DNA of 64,000 bases from an uncultured Paracoccaceae bacterium (GTDB taxonomy: Bacteria; Pseudomonadota; Alphaproteobacteria; Rhodobacterales; Rhodobacteraceae). How positions within the stretch are numbered: the stretch's first letter is position 1; each line of letters starts with the position of its first letter. The notes under the pieces were generated by a model. That model was not told where the DNA came from. It saw only the letters and a list, made by a program, of their open reading frames with translations, and did not search any database. The position numbers and the translations under genes were made by a program. Shown piece after piece: positions 18,534-26,796 of the stretch. Location: assembly GCA_947494675.1 (NCBI GenBank), contig CANLVP010000001.1, forward strand, positions 186,001 through 250,000, read 5' to 3'.

Positions 18534-21500
18534 ATGCCAAAGCTCCGCTCATACCGCAACCGCCCGTTCCATCTGGGACCGTTCCCGCTGGAAAAACTCG
18601 CAAGGGTGGACAGGGTTGACCTGCGCGGCCTGCCCCCGATGACGGGCCTGTCGTTCCGGCGTGACGACGATCCGACTAGTATCGTCGGCGCCATGCGCGA
18701 CTATCAGGCGATGCTGGACGCGACCCGCGACGGTCTGGTCAAGGCCGAGGTGGCCGAGATCCCGGATGACCCGCAAGAACGCGCCAACCACCTGAAATCA
18801 TTCGGGTATTACTGCGACGCCAGCATGGTGGGCACCTGTGAAATCCCCCAAGAGGCATGGCTGGCCGAAGCCATTCTGAACCCCGATGTGGACCGACTGG
18901 CCGATAAATTGCGTTCCATGCAGCCCAAGACACTGGCCGCTGGTATCGATGTGATCATGGCGGGTCTGCGCGAAAACATGGCCCGCCCGGCACAAGATTG
19001 CCGCCACCACAGCCACGCGCTGGTTTTCCTTTACGATATGCCCCGCGACCCGGAGGTGGACGAGCCCGGCGCCGGTTGGATCATCGGTGCGCAGGCTCAC
19101 CGCGCCTGTCTACGCGGCATGGAAACCGCTGTGACCTTGGCGAGCTACATCCGCACCTTGGGATATGAAGCGCGCGCGCATTCCATGGCCGCAAGCGACG
19201 TGCATCTGGGCGCATTGGGCTTGGCAGCGGGCCTGTTGCAGCGCGGCAGGTTCTTGGAAAACCCCTTTACCGGTGACCGCTATGGGCTGGCCGCGATCAC
19301 GACGACCTTGCCCTTTGCCGCCGATAAGCCGCTGTCGCCAAACGCAAAAACTCCGGCAAGCTACACAACGGGCCTTGGGGATCACGCCAAAACGGCGCGC
19401 ACCCGCGACCCCTTTGTGTCGCGGCAGTTCGCGGACGGCCCGCATCCGTTTGAGACGCTCAAGCGCGTGGACGAACCGACCACCTATATTGACGCGCCAA
19501 ACGTGGCGCGCGTGCCAAAACGCGCCAATCTGTTTGCGCGCGGGCTGTTCGGCGACATGGGCAAAACCGTGCAAGAGGCCACAAAGAACGGCAATTACGT
19601 GCGCAAATCGGCCGCCGCCTTTGCCTTTCGCCCCTCGCTTGGGGCCTTTGTCTTGCTGCAAGATGGTGAGGCGGCAGACGTTCATCCATCGACCACAAAT
19701 GCCGCGCAGAACGCCGCCAATATCAAGGCCGCACTTTACTACCTTGGCGTCGATGCCGTCGGCCTTTCGGCCTGCCCGGACTGGACCTATTACAGTCACG
19801 ACGCGGCAGGCGAACCCATTGTTCCCTATCACAAAAACGCCGTTTCGATGATCGTAGATCAAGGCCACGAAACCATGGAAGGCGCATCGGGCGACGACTG
19901 GATCGCCTGTGCCCAATCGATGCGCGCCTATCTGCGGTTCTCGCTTCTGGGCGGTGTGATCGCGCAGCATATTCGCAACCTGGGATACACGGCCCGCGTC
20001 CATTCCGTGATGGATGATGAGGTGCTGCACCCGCCGCTTTTGCTGCTGTCTGGGCTGGGCGAGGTCAGCCGCATTGGCGAGGTGATCCTGAACCCCTTCC
20101 TTGGGCCGCGGCTAAAGTCCGGTGTGGTCACCACCAACATGCCGATGACCCATGACAAGCCGATTGATTTTGGCCTGCAACGGTTCTGCGAGGCCTGCAA
20201 CAAATGCGCCCGCGAATGCCCCTCTGGCGCGATTACCGCGGGGCCAAAGCTGATGTTCAACGGCTATGAGATTTGGAAATCCGACAGCCAGAAATGCACC
20301 ACCTACCGGGTCGCGCAAAAGAACGGCGCAATGTGCGGGCGCTGCATGAAAACCTGCCCGTGGAACCTTGAAGGGCTCTTTGCCGAAGCGCCGTTTCGCA
20401 AACTCGCCATGACAGCACCGGGGGCCGCTAAGGCCTTGGCAAAGCTGGATGATATGGTCGGGAAGGGGCGCATTAATCCGGTCAAGAAATGGTGGTGGGA
20501 CCTTGAGATGGAGGATGACGGCGCGTACCGCCCCTCGCCCCATCCGGTGAACCAGCGCGAGCTTCAGACCGACCTTGATTTGCGGTTTGAGGATCAGACA
20601 CTCGCGGTATACCCCGCTCCGCTGGCCCCGCCACCGCATCCCTGGCCCGCGCCGATGGATCGCGAGGCTGGGATTGCCGCTTATCGGGCGATGATCACGG
20701 CGGACGAGCACAAGAAGCGCCGGGCCAAGGGCATGCCGCCTGAACATGTCTACACCGCTGACACCGTCGCTAGCCCGGTGATTCCGGTCGTAATTTCGTA
20801 CGTGGATCAGATGTCGCCTGACGTCACACTTTACACCTTCCGCCGCCCCGATGGCGCAGACCTGCCCGCAGCCACTGCTGGCGGCCACATCGACGTTCTC
20901 ATCGCGCCCGAATTCTTTCGACAATATTCGCTTTGTTCCGATCCCGCGGACCGGTCCTGCTACCAGATCGCGGTGCTGCGCGAAGATGCGGGGCGCGGTG
21001 GGTCGAAGCTGATGCACCGCATTTTCACCAAGGGCCGTCGGGTCTTTGTCAGCCACCCGATTAACCACTTTCCCTTGGCGGACGATGCCAGCCATAGCTA
21101 CCTGATGGGCGGCGGCATCGGCATCACCCCGATGATCGCGATGGCTCATGCGCTACATCGCAAAACTGCAAATTTTGAGGTGCATTACAGCATCAAATCC
21201 CGTGATCAGGCCGGATTTCTGGAAATGTTGAAAGACGTGCCTTGGGCGGATTGCGTCCATATCCACTGCTCAGCCGACGGCTCACGGGCTGATTTGGCAA
21301 GCATTTTGGCCCATAAGGCAAACGCGCATGTCTATACCTGCGGACCGGACGTCTACATGGACGCGGTGTTGGAAACCGCCGCCAAAAACGGCTTTCCCGA
21401 GGATGCGCGCCACCTGGAGTACTTTGCCGTTCCCGAAACGCCGGACTACGAGAACCACGCCTTTACGCTTGCGCTGAAAGATGGTCGTGAGGTCGCCGTT

Positions 21501-21719
21501 GCCGCCACAGAATCCGCCAGCGACGCCCTGATCCGCAACGGGGTGCATGTGGATATCAAATGCAGCGATGGGCTATGTGGGGTGTGCAAATGTGGGGTGT
21601 TGGCCGGAGACGTCGAGCACCGCGACTTTGTGCTGTCAAGGGACCAGCGCGCCAGCACAATGATCCTGTGCCAAAGCCGCGCCGCCGACCCCGACGGAAC
21701 TCTCAGGCTCGATCTCTAA
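18534..21719 (+). CDS. Self-sufficient reductive dehalogenase (RdhA fused to flavin/NAD(P)H reductase and [2Fe-2S] ferredoxin)
   Basis: A 1061-residue cytoplasmic protein without a Tat signal and without an RdhB anchor gene, as in the catabolic BhbA/NpRdhA class. Residues ~60-290 and ~360-545 look like duplicated halves of the cobalamin-binding fold (IRTLGYEARAHSM versus IRNLGYTARVHSV). Two [4Fe-4S] sites follow: C552-x2-C555-x2-C558-x3-C562 and C588-x12-C601-x2-C604-x3-C608. Residues ~745-960 are a phthalate-dioxygenase-reductase-like module: flavin motif RQYSL at 796-800, nucleotide motif GGGIGITP, CGPDVYM. The plant-type ferredoxin has C1009, C1014, C1017 and C1046. The known class removes halide from brominated or chlorinated phenolics using base-off cobalamin and NADPH. 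Tyr419/Tyr420 sit where a catalytic Tyr is expected, but I could not align this. The actual substrate is unknown; a non-dehalogenating reductase is possible. Confidence 0.93.
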   Translation: MPKLRSYRNRPFHLGPFPLEKLARVDRVDLRGLPPMTGLSFRRDDDPTSIVGAMRDYQAMLDATRDGLVKAEVAEIPDDPQERANHLKSFGYYCDASMVGTCEIPQEAWLAEAILNPDVDRLADKLRSMQPKTLAAGIDVIMAGLRENMARPAQDCRHHSHALVFLYDMPRDPEVDEPGAGWIIGAQAHRACLRGMETAVTLASYIRTLGYEARAHSMAASDVHLGALGLAAGLLQRGRFLENPFTGDRYGLAAITTTLPFAADKPLSPNAKTPASYTTGLGDHAKTARTRDPFVSRQFADGPHPFETLKRVDEPTTYIDAPNVARVPKRANLFARGLFGDMGKTVQEATKNGNYVRKSAAAFAFRPSLGAFVLLQDGEAADVHPSTTNAAQNAANIKAALYYLGVDAVGLSACPDWTYYSHDAAGEPIVPYHKNAVSMIVDQGHETMEGASGDDWIACAQSMRAYLRFSLLGGVIAQHIRNLGYTARVHSVMDDEVLHPPLLLLSGLGEVSRIGEVILNPFLGPRLKSGVVTTNMPMTHDKPIDFGLQRFCEACNKCARECPSGAITAGPKLMFNGYEIWKSDSQKCTTYRVAQKNGAMCGRCMKTCPWNLEGLFAEAPFRKLAMTAPGAAKALAKLDDMVGKGRINPVKKWWWDLEMEDDGAYRPSPHPVNQRELQTDLDLRFEDQTLAVYPAPLAPPPHPWPAPMDREAGIAAYRAMITADEHKKRRAKGMPPEHVYTADTVASPVIPVVISYVDQMSPDVTLYTFRRPDGADLPAATAGGHIDVLIAPEFFRQYSLCSDPADRSCYQIAVLREDAGRGGSKLMHRIFTKGRRVFVSHPINHFPLADDASHSYLMGGGIGITPMIAMAHALHRKTANFEVHYSIKSRDQAGFLEMLKDVPWADCVHIHCSADGSRADLASILAHKANAHVYTCGPDVYMDAVLETAAKNGFPEDARHLEYFAVPETPDYENHAFTLALKDGREVAVAATESASDALIRNGVHVDIKCSDGLCGVCKCGVLAGDVEHRDFVLSRDQRASTMILCQSRAADPDGTLRLDL

Positions 21720-21733
21720 AACCGCAACATTCG

Positions 21734-22012
21734 CTATGTCCAATGGACCTGTTCCGCCCCCGGCAAAGCGTAACGCGCCATTAAGGGTTCTTCATATTTC
21801 AACCCTGCCGTGTCACAAAATGCCATGACCCAGGCATCATCCATGGTCAGAAATTCCAGAACCGAGGCCTGAAAATCCGGCTCTGCTGCGCGGTCCCTCA
21901 GATCATCCACTGACGTGCCTGTCGCACCCATAAACGTTGGGCAAAGCTCTTCATTCCCGACCAACCACCCGAGAGCTTGTAACGCGATTGTTTGGGCGGT
22001 TTCCGGCGACAT
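21734..22012 (-). CDS. DUF3572 family protein
   Basis: A 92-residue protein. The start ATG 22010-22012 has AAAGGA upstream; the long open frame upstream of it overlaps pleD and is not coding. It contains ALGWLVGN, CPTFMGATG and FLTMDDAWVMAFC, typical of the small alphaproteobacterial DUF3572 family of unknown function, which is commonly found beside pleD. It is divergent from the pleD-like gene and convergent with rdhA, 14 bases from its end. Confidence 0.88.
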   Translation of the reverse strand: MSPETAQTIALQALGWLVGNEELCPTFMGATGTSVDDLRDRAAEPDFQASVLEFLTMDDAWVMAFCDTAGLKYEEPLMARYALPGAEQVHWT

Positions 22013-22100
22013 TTGAAATCCTTTCTTAGACTGCAACACATTCTTAACCAATACACACCAATGTGGCGAGTGAAGGGTAAACAGACTTCGAAGGTCAAAC

Positions 22101-23501
22101 ATGTCAGGAAGAATTCTGATCATCGATCCCGTAGCGACCAATCGGATCGTTCTGAAGGTCAAGATGATGTCGGCACAATATCTGGTCGATACCTGCGCTA
22201 CCTGCGCAGAAGCGGCCAAGATTATGGACAAATCCTTGCCCGATCTGATCTTGATAAACCTCGTTGAAAAGGCCGCTGAAGGGTTCCGCTTTTGCACATC
22301 GCTGCGCGAAAACCGCGCGACCCGTGACATCGCGATTCTCTCGACCGGCACAGCCGAAACATCGGCGGCACGATTGCGGGCGCTGGATGCGGGCGCAAAT
22401 GATGTTCTACCCCGCCCCATCAACGATTCGCTTCTTTTATCACGGGTGCGCAACCTGCTGCGCCGCCGCAATGCCAGCTTTGATCTGATGCACCGCGACG
22501 GCAATGGTGCCGCCTTCGGGTTCGAGGAAGAGCCTGCACCGCGCCTGACCCCGGCGCGCGTTTCTGTCGTGAGCTATGATGCCGTGGCAGCGGTCAAACA
22601 CCTCAACACCCTGCAAGATGGGCTGGGTCAGCCCATTCAAATGGTGTCCGGCGCGCAGCAATTTGTCAGCATGCTAGAACGCGGCGCACCGGATGTGCTG
22701 GTGATCAATGGCGCCGGTGGCGTGATCGATCAGGCCGCCCTTTTGCACATGGTTTGCGATTTCCGGTCGCGAAGCCAGACGCGGCATGCCGCCCAGCTTG
22801 TGATTGTCCCGGCCGACGACGCCGATCTAGCTGCGATGGTGCTGGACCTTGGGGCCGCGGATGTCATTTTTGATGGGGTCAGCAGCCAGGAATTGGTGCA
22901 GCGGACCCAGCGTTTGATCCAGTCCAAGACCCGCGATGATCAATTACGCGACCGTGTCCGCCGGGGCTTGCGTGCTGCTGTTACCGATCCGCTGACGGGG
23001 CTGCATAACCGACGCTACGCGCAGGACCATTTGCAACGTCTGATGCGGCAATCGCACGCCAGTAACCAACCCTATGCGGTGGTGATGTTGGACATCGATC
23101 ACTTCAAATCCATCAACGACAAGTTTGGCCATGCGGTCGGTGATTTGGTTCTGGTGGAACTGGCCGACCGGCTGAAGGCGGCGATGCATGACGGCGATCT
23201 GGTTGCGCGCATCGGCGGTGAAGAATTCCTGATCGCCCTGCCCAACACCGGGATCCTCAGCGCCGAGAAGATCGGCCAGCGCCTGCGCAAGTTGATCGGC
23301 GGCACGCCGTTCTCCATCGGCAAAGGGCTTGATCCCTTGACCGTAACAGCCTCTGTCGGGATTGCCGTGCACAGCGGCACGCCAGAGGATGCGCCCGAAG
23401 ACACAGCACTTGGTCAGGCATTTGAACGGGCGGATGCGGCGCTTTACAGCGCGAAATCTGCGGGCCGCGATGCAGTCAGCGTCTGGTCATCCGCCGCTTA
23501 A
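22101..23501 (+). CDS. pleD: PleD-like diguanylate cyclase with two degenerate receiver domains
   Basis: A 466-residue protein laid out as REC-REC-GGDEF. Receiver 1 (~1-120) starts GRILIIDPVATNR, and the expected phospho-acceptor position reads LILINLVE, so Asn replaces Asp. Receiver 2 (~150-275) reads DVLVINGAGG at that position, again Asn. GGDEF (~300-460) has DPLTGLHNRRY, MLDIDHFKSIND and intact GGEEF. The inhibitory RxxD position reads HDGD. It probably makes c-di-GMP without phosphorylation at the normal sites. In Caulobacter PleD the first receiver keeps its Asp, so this loss is notable. The stop overlaps the convergent sensor gene by four bases. Confidence 0.93.
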   Translation: MSGRILIIDPVATNRIVLKVKMMSAQYLVDTCATCAEAAKIMDKSLPDLILINLVEKAAEGFRFCTSLRENRATRDIAILSTGTAETSAARLRALDAGANDVLPRPINDSLLLSRVRNLLRRRNASFDLMHRDGNGAAFGFEEEPAPRLTPARVSVVSYDAVAAVKHLNTLQDGLGQPIQMVSGAQQFVSMLERGAPDVLVINGAGGVIDQAALLHMVCDFRSRSQTRHAAQLVIVPADDADLAAMVLDLGAADVIFDGVSSQELVQRTQRLIQSKTRDDQLRDRVRRGLRAAVTDPLTGLHNRRYAQDHLQRLMRQSHASNQPYAVVMLDIDHFKSINDKFGHAVGDLVLVELADRLKAAMHDGDLVARIGGEEFLIALPNTGILSAEKIGQRLRKLIGGTPFSIGKGLDPLTVTASVGIAVHSGTPEDAPEDTALGQAFERADAALYSAKSAGRDAVSVWSSAA

Positions 23502-23962
23502 CGGCGCTTGCCATCAATATCTTGGAGCCGGTCACGGAAGGCCGCTCTTTCTGCTGGCGACATCTCTGTCACCCGCAGCGTCAGCGCTTCGCGCAAGGCC
23601 TCGCGCAATTTCGCCTGACGTGTATCAGGCTGTTTGAGGCTTTCCAAAAACGCGTCCGGATCAAAGGGTTCGGTGTTGAGCACGACCAGAACAACTTCAA
23701 TCCCGCCGCGCGCGCCATCCCCGCGCGGTGCGCGCACCTCGCGATTGTCGCGCAGACTGCGCATGATCGCCTGCCGATCATCCGGCGTCAGCGCCTGCCC
23801 AATTGGCCCCAATGACAATTCGACCCCACGCGGCGGCCCGTTCTTGCCGTCACGCAGAGCAAAGCCAGCGACCAGACCAACCACAGCAAGGTTCAGCGCC
23901 AGCGATAACACCAGTACAATGCGCCAGATCGGGCGCTGACGGGGCACGGTGGGATCAGCCAT
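23498..23962 (-). CDS. Periplasmic heavy-metal-sensor/CpxP-ZraP-like membrane-anchored protein
   Basis: A 154-residue protein. The ATG at 23960-23962 lies inside the end of the preceding gene (8-base overlap). One N-terminal helix (about residues 15-35, IWRIVLVLSLALNLAVVGLV) anchors a periplasmic helical domain. It contains LTPDDRQAIMRSLRDNR and ALREALTLRVTEMSPAERAAF, the LTxxQ/helical pattern of the metal-resistance/periplasmic heavy-metal sensor family. Last gene of the EF-hand/ECF sigma operon; it may act as a modulator of the envelope response. Confidence 0.82.
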   Translation of the reverse strand: MADPTVPRQRPIWRIVLVLSLALNLAVVGLVAGFALRDGKNGPPRGVELSLGPIGQALTPDDRQAIMRSLRDNREVRAPRGDGARGGIEVVLVVLNTEPFDPDAFLESLKQPDTRQAKLREALREALTLRVTEMSPAERAAFRDRLQDIDGKRR

Positions 23963-24317
23963 CAATCAATCCCTCTTCGGCAAAGAAACTTTCGTCATCC
24001 CACAGGCTGACTGTCTCGGTTGTGCCGATCAGACCCGCAGCGACATCCTCGATCCCGGCAGGTGGGGCGACGCCGACCCAAAGCCCGACAACCCCAGCAA
24101 GGGCCAGACCACTCGCCGCAGGCCAGCCGCCGATCATGTCGCTCAACTGTGCCAAGACGCTGCGCTTGGGGCGCGGTGCAGGCAGGCCCGGCGCGCGCGC
24201 GGCATCGGCCATGACACGCGCCATCAGCGCGGTATCAGGCACGGGCTTTTCCTGCGCCACATCGCTCAGCAAGGCATCGATCATGGCATCGTCATTGTCT
24301 GTCTTACGCATCGTCAT
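23955..24317 (-). CDS. Single-pass membrane protein encoded with an ECF sigma factor, candidate anti-sigma factor
   Basis: A 120-residue protein. The start ATG 24315-24317 lies inside the sigma gene's 3' end (14-base overlap, coupled). The N-terminal ~60 residues are hydrophilic and helical (DDAMIDALLSDVAQ, ALMARVMADAARAPG). A helix follows at about 70-88 (WPAASGLALAGVVGLWVGV), then a short acidic periplasmic tail ending EEGLIDG. The position just downstream of sigma and the single TM make an anti-sigma role likely. No zinc-binding HxxxCxxC motif is present. Confidence 0.75.
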   Translation of the reverse strand: MTMRKTDNDDAMIDALLSDVAQEKPVPDTALMARVMADAARAPGLPAPRPKRSVLAQLSDMIGGWPAASGLALAGVVGLWVGVAPPAGIEDVAAGLIGTTETVSLWDDESFFAEEGLIDG

Positions 24318-24882
24318 ATCCCAACTCTGCCTTGCGCCCGGCCAAAACAGCGGCCAATGCACGTTTCCCCCGTGCCGTCAGACTTTCCACTGACCGCACG
24401 CTAATGTCCATGATTTCAGCGATCTCGGGGTTGGACAGCCCCTCAAGATGCCGCAGTGCCACGGCCTGCGCTTGCCGTTCTGGCAATTGTCCCAAAGCCT
24501 CTGACAAGGCCGTCATCCGCGCATTCGTTTGCATCTGATCGGCGGCACTTTCGCCCGGATCCGGTGGATCGGCGACCGCGTCCAGCGGCACATTGCGTTT
24601 GCGCTTGCGGATGAAATCGATGCAGAGGTTCGACACAACGCGGTAAAGCCATGTGCTCACCTGTGCCTCACCTTCGCGCCAGGCCGGGGCTTGTCGCCAC
24701 AGCCGCATCATCGCGTCCTGCGCCACATCCTCTGCCGCCGCCCGATCCGCAAGCATCCGCGTCGCTTGCGCCAAAGCACCGGGCAACAACCGCTGCGCCA
24801 GCTCTTCTGCAGCGGCCATCGTGCCATCCGCATAGGCGCGCAACAAATCGGCATCGGTCATGTCGGTTAAGGGCACAGTCAT
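24304..24882 (-). CDS. ECF-family RNA polymerase sigma factor
   Basis: A 192-residue sigma-70 factor with only regions 2 and 4. Region 2 has AEDVAQDAMMRLWR and VSTWLYRVVSNLCIDFIRKRK. Region 4 has LGQLPERQAQAVALRHLEGLSNPEIAEIMDIS and RSVESLTARGKRAL. The start is uncertain between ATG 24882 and ATG 24861; neither has a good ribosome site, and family length fits either. It lies downstream of the EF-hand gene and is coupled to the candidate anti-sigma gene. Confidence 0.92.
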   Translation of the reverse strand: MTVPLTDMTDADLLRAYADGTMAAAEELAQRLLPGALAQATRMLADRAAAEDVAQDAMMRLWRQAPAWREGEAQVSTWLYRVVSNLCIDFIRKRKRNVPLDAVADPPDPGESAADQMQTNARMTALSEALGQLPERQAQAVALRHLEGLSNPEIAEIMDISVRSVESLTARGKRALAAVLAGRKAELGYDDA

Positions 24883-24961
24883 TAACACCAGACGTATCGG
24901 CTCGATTGCCGCTCGGCAACGGGCGAAGGGCTTGTGCCCCCCGCCCACTGTCATACCTGCC

Positions 24962-25459
24962 TTAGCCGCGGTCGCCATTGCCGCGTCCGCCGCCCTTACC
25001 GTCGCGCTTGCCACCGCCTCGCTTGCCGCCACGCTCTTTTGCAGCTGCAAACTCTTCTTCGCTGATGGCACCGTCTTCGTCGGCATCAAGGCGCTCGATC
25101 ATGCGCTCGGCATCTGGACCACCGCGACGATCCTGCAATTCTGCTTGCTGCAGCACGCCGTCATCGTTTTCGTCCAACCGCTCGATCATCCGCTCGATGC
25201 CTTCGGCGCGGCGCTCAGCGCGACGCTCATCCGCTTGCGCGGTCAGCTCTTCTGCGGACAGGGCACCGTCACCATCTGTATCGATGGCAGCAAAGCGCGC
25301 ATCGCCTGCGGCTTGCAGTTCTTCCAGTGTGATCGACCCGTCACCATCGGTGTCCAGCGTGGCAAAGTCGGGACGGTCGTTTGCGTCCTGCGCCACTGCT
25401 GGCAGTGCGTTCAGAGTCAAACCAGCCGCGATTGCGATCATCAAAATTTGCGTCTTCAT
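24962..25459 (-). CDS. Secreted/periplasmic EF-hand calcium-binding protein
   Basis: A 165-residue exported protein; the start has AAAGGAAAG upstream. The signal peptide is 1-23 (ALPAVAQD). Four EF-hand loops follow: DTDGDGSITLEE, DTDGDGALSAEE, DENDDGVLQQAE and DADEDGAISEEE. The Lys/Gly/Arg-rich tail (from ~145) has repeated GG-K-RGGG units. First gene of a set with an ECF sigma factor, a membrane protein and a CpxP-like sensor, which suggests a calcium- or metal-linked envelope response. Confidence 0.92.
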   Translation of the reverse strand: MKTQILMIAIAAGLTLNALPAVAQDANDRPDFATLDTDGDGSITLEELQAAGDARFAAIDTDGDGALSAEELTAQADERRAERRAEGIERMIERLDENDDGVLQQAELQDRRGGPDAERMIERLDADEDGAISEEEFAAAKERGGKRGGGKRDGKGGGRGNGDRG

Positions 25460-25636
25460 CGGTCTTTCCTTTTTCTAAAGTGGCATCTTGCCTGTCGATG
25501 CAAGTCAAACGGCACAGCCCAAAGCTTCCGTCGCAAAAAATTGCCTCTCCCTGCGTCATCTGCGCGCAAAATGCGCCAAACCCCTTTCTTTTCGGGCCGT
25601 TCGGGCGCATGTGTGTCGCAACAAAGGCCGATCACC

Positions 25637-26026
25637 ATGACAGATATCTCCGCACCAAACGCCGACCGCCCAATGAAACCCGCCATTTGGAATGGTCTGC
25701 GCCGCCGCTGCCCCAATTGCGGTGAAGGGCGTATGTTCGCGGGCTACCTCAAGGTCGCCGATCAATGTGACCACTGCGCCCAGGACCTGCACCACCACCG
25801 CGCGGATGACGGCCCCGCCTATCTGACCATTCTGGTGGTCGGCCATATCATGGGCTTCGCGATCCACATCATGTGGAGCCAGCTGCGCCCCGAACCCTGG
25901 GTAATGGCCACAACACTCACCATCTGCGCTGTTGCCCTGTCGCTTTATCTGCTGCCACGGCTCAAAGGCATGGTGGTGGCGATCCAATGGGCCAAACGCA
26001 TGCACGGGTTTGGCACCACCCCATGA
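25637..26026 (+). CDS. DUF983 family membrane protein
   Basis: A 129-residue protein starting at ATG 25637. An N-terminal zinc-ribbon-like pair is seen (RCPNCGEG and CDHCAQD). Two membrane helices follow (GPAYLTILVVGHIMGFAI and WVMATTLTICAVALSLYLLP). The family is often associated with cytochrome oxidase assembly neighbourhoods, but its function is not established. Its stop overlaps the Nudix start (ATGA at 26023-26026). Confidence 0.9.
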   Translation: MTDISAPNADRPMKPAIWNGLRRRCPNCGEGRMFAGYLKVADQCDHCAQDLHHHRADDGPAYLTILVVGHIMGFAIHIMWSQLRPEPWVMATTLTICAVALSLYLLPRLKGMVVAIQWAKRMHGFGTTP

Positions 26027-26682
26027 CCGAGGTTCGCGACGCCGCCACGATTATTGTGCTGCGTGACGATGCAGTTCTGATGGGGCAACGCGGATCAACG
26101 GCCGCCTTCATGCCCAACAAATTCGTCTTTCCCGGCGGCGCGGTCGATCCCGTCGACGCCGATGTGCCGACAACGCCGCTGGACGAAGCCGTGGCCGAAC
26201 AACTCGCCCAAGCCTCACAGCGCCCGGCTCACGCCCTCGCCACCGCCGCCATCAGAGAGCTGTGGGAAGAAACCGGCCAATGTCTGGGCCACCCCGCCCC
26301 CTGGCCCAATGCCCCCCAAGGCTGGCGCGGCTTTGCGGCGTCCGGCCACATCCCCCATGCCGCACGGTTGCAATTCTTCTTTCGCGCCGTCACGCCACAG
26401 GGCCGCCCGCGCCGCTTTGATGCAAGGTTCTTTCTGGCCAACAGCCACGACCTCACCACCGATGCCGACGACTTTTCCAATGCCGAGGACGAATTGCGCC
26501 ACCTGCAATGGGTCCCGCTAAAAGACGCCCGCAACTTCGACCTGCCCTTCATCACACAAGTCGTCCTGGCAGAGCTTGCCTCACATCTTGCGGACCCCAG
26601 GCCTCTCACGGACATCCCGTTCTTCCAAAACGATGATGAGGCGCATCTGGTCAGCCGCCTCAACGGCAAGGCGTTGCTCTGA
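26023..26682 (+). CDS. Nudix hydrolase
   Basis: A 219-residue Nudix protein. The Nudix helix reads AIRELWEETG. The preceding FPGGAVDP and an insertion between the glycine strand and the helix are like those in the larger NUDT19/CoA-type or ADP-ribose-type members. Predicted to cleave a nucleoside-diphosphate derivative; exact substrate not inferable. Coupled to the DUF983 gene by ATGA overlap. Confidence 0.9.
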   Translation: MTEVRDAATIIVLRDDAVLMGQRGSTAAFMPNKFVFPGGAVDPVDADVPTTPLDEAVAEQLAQASQRPAHALATAAIRELWEETGQCLGHPAPWPNAPQGWRGFAASGHIPHAARLQFFFRAVTPQGRPRRFDARFFLANSHDLTTDADDFSNAEDELRHLQWVPLKDARNFDLPFITQVVLAELASHLADPRPLTDIPFFQNDDEAHLVSRLNGKALL

Positions 26683-26683
26683 C

Positions 26684-26733
26684 TTTCTTTGGAATACAAA
26701 TATCTCAGGGAGTTTGAGGGACAGCGTCCCTCA
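26684..26733. repeat. Copy A of a dispersed 3'-end element plus an 8-bp hairpin
   Basis: TTTCTTTGGAATACAAATAT at 26684-26703 matches three other copies in the window (32068, 49442, 59117). The right half here diverges after ATCTC. A perfect inverted repeat, TGAGGGAC-AGC-GTCCCTCA, follows at 26715-26733. It lies between the ends of the rightward Nudix gene and the leftward DMT gene, and on the minus strand the hairpin is followed by AT-rich sequence. Likely the terminator region of the carnitine operon. Confidence 0.65.
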
Positions 26734-26796
26734 CGACCCGTGCGGTCACGCACAAATAATATCGCGTGCGGCGCAGCCGCCCCGTTTGGCAAAGGC

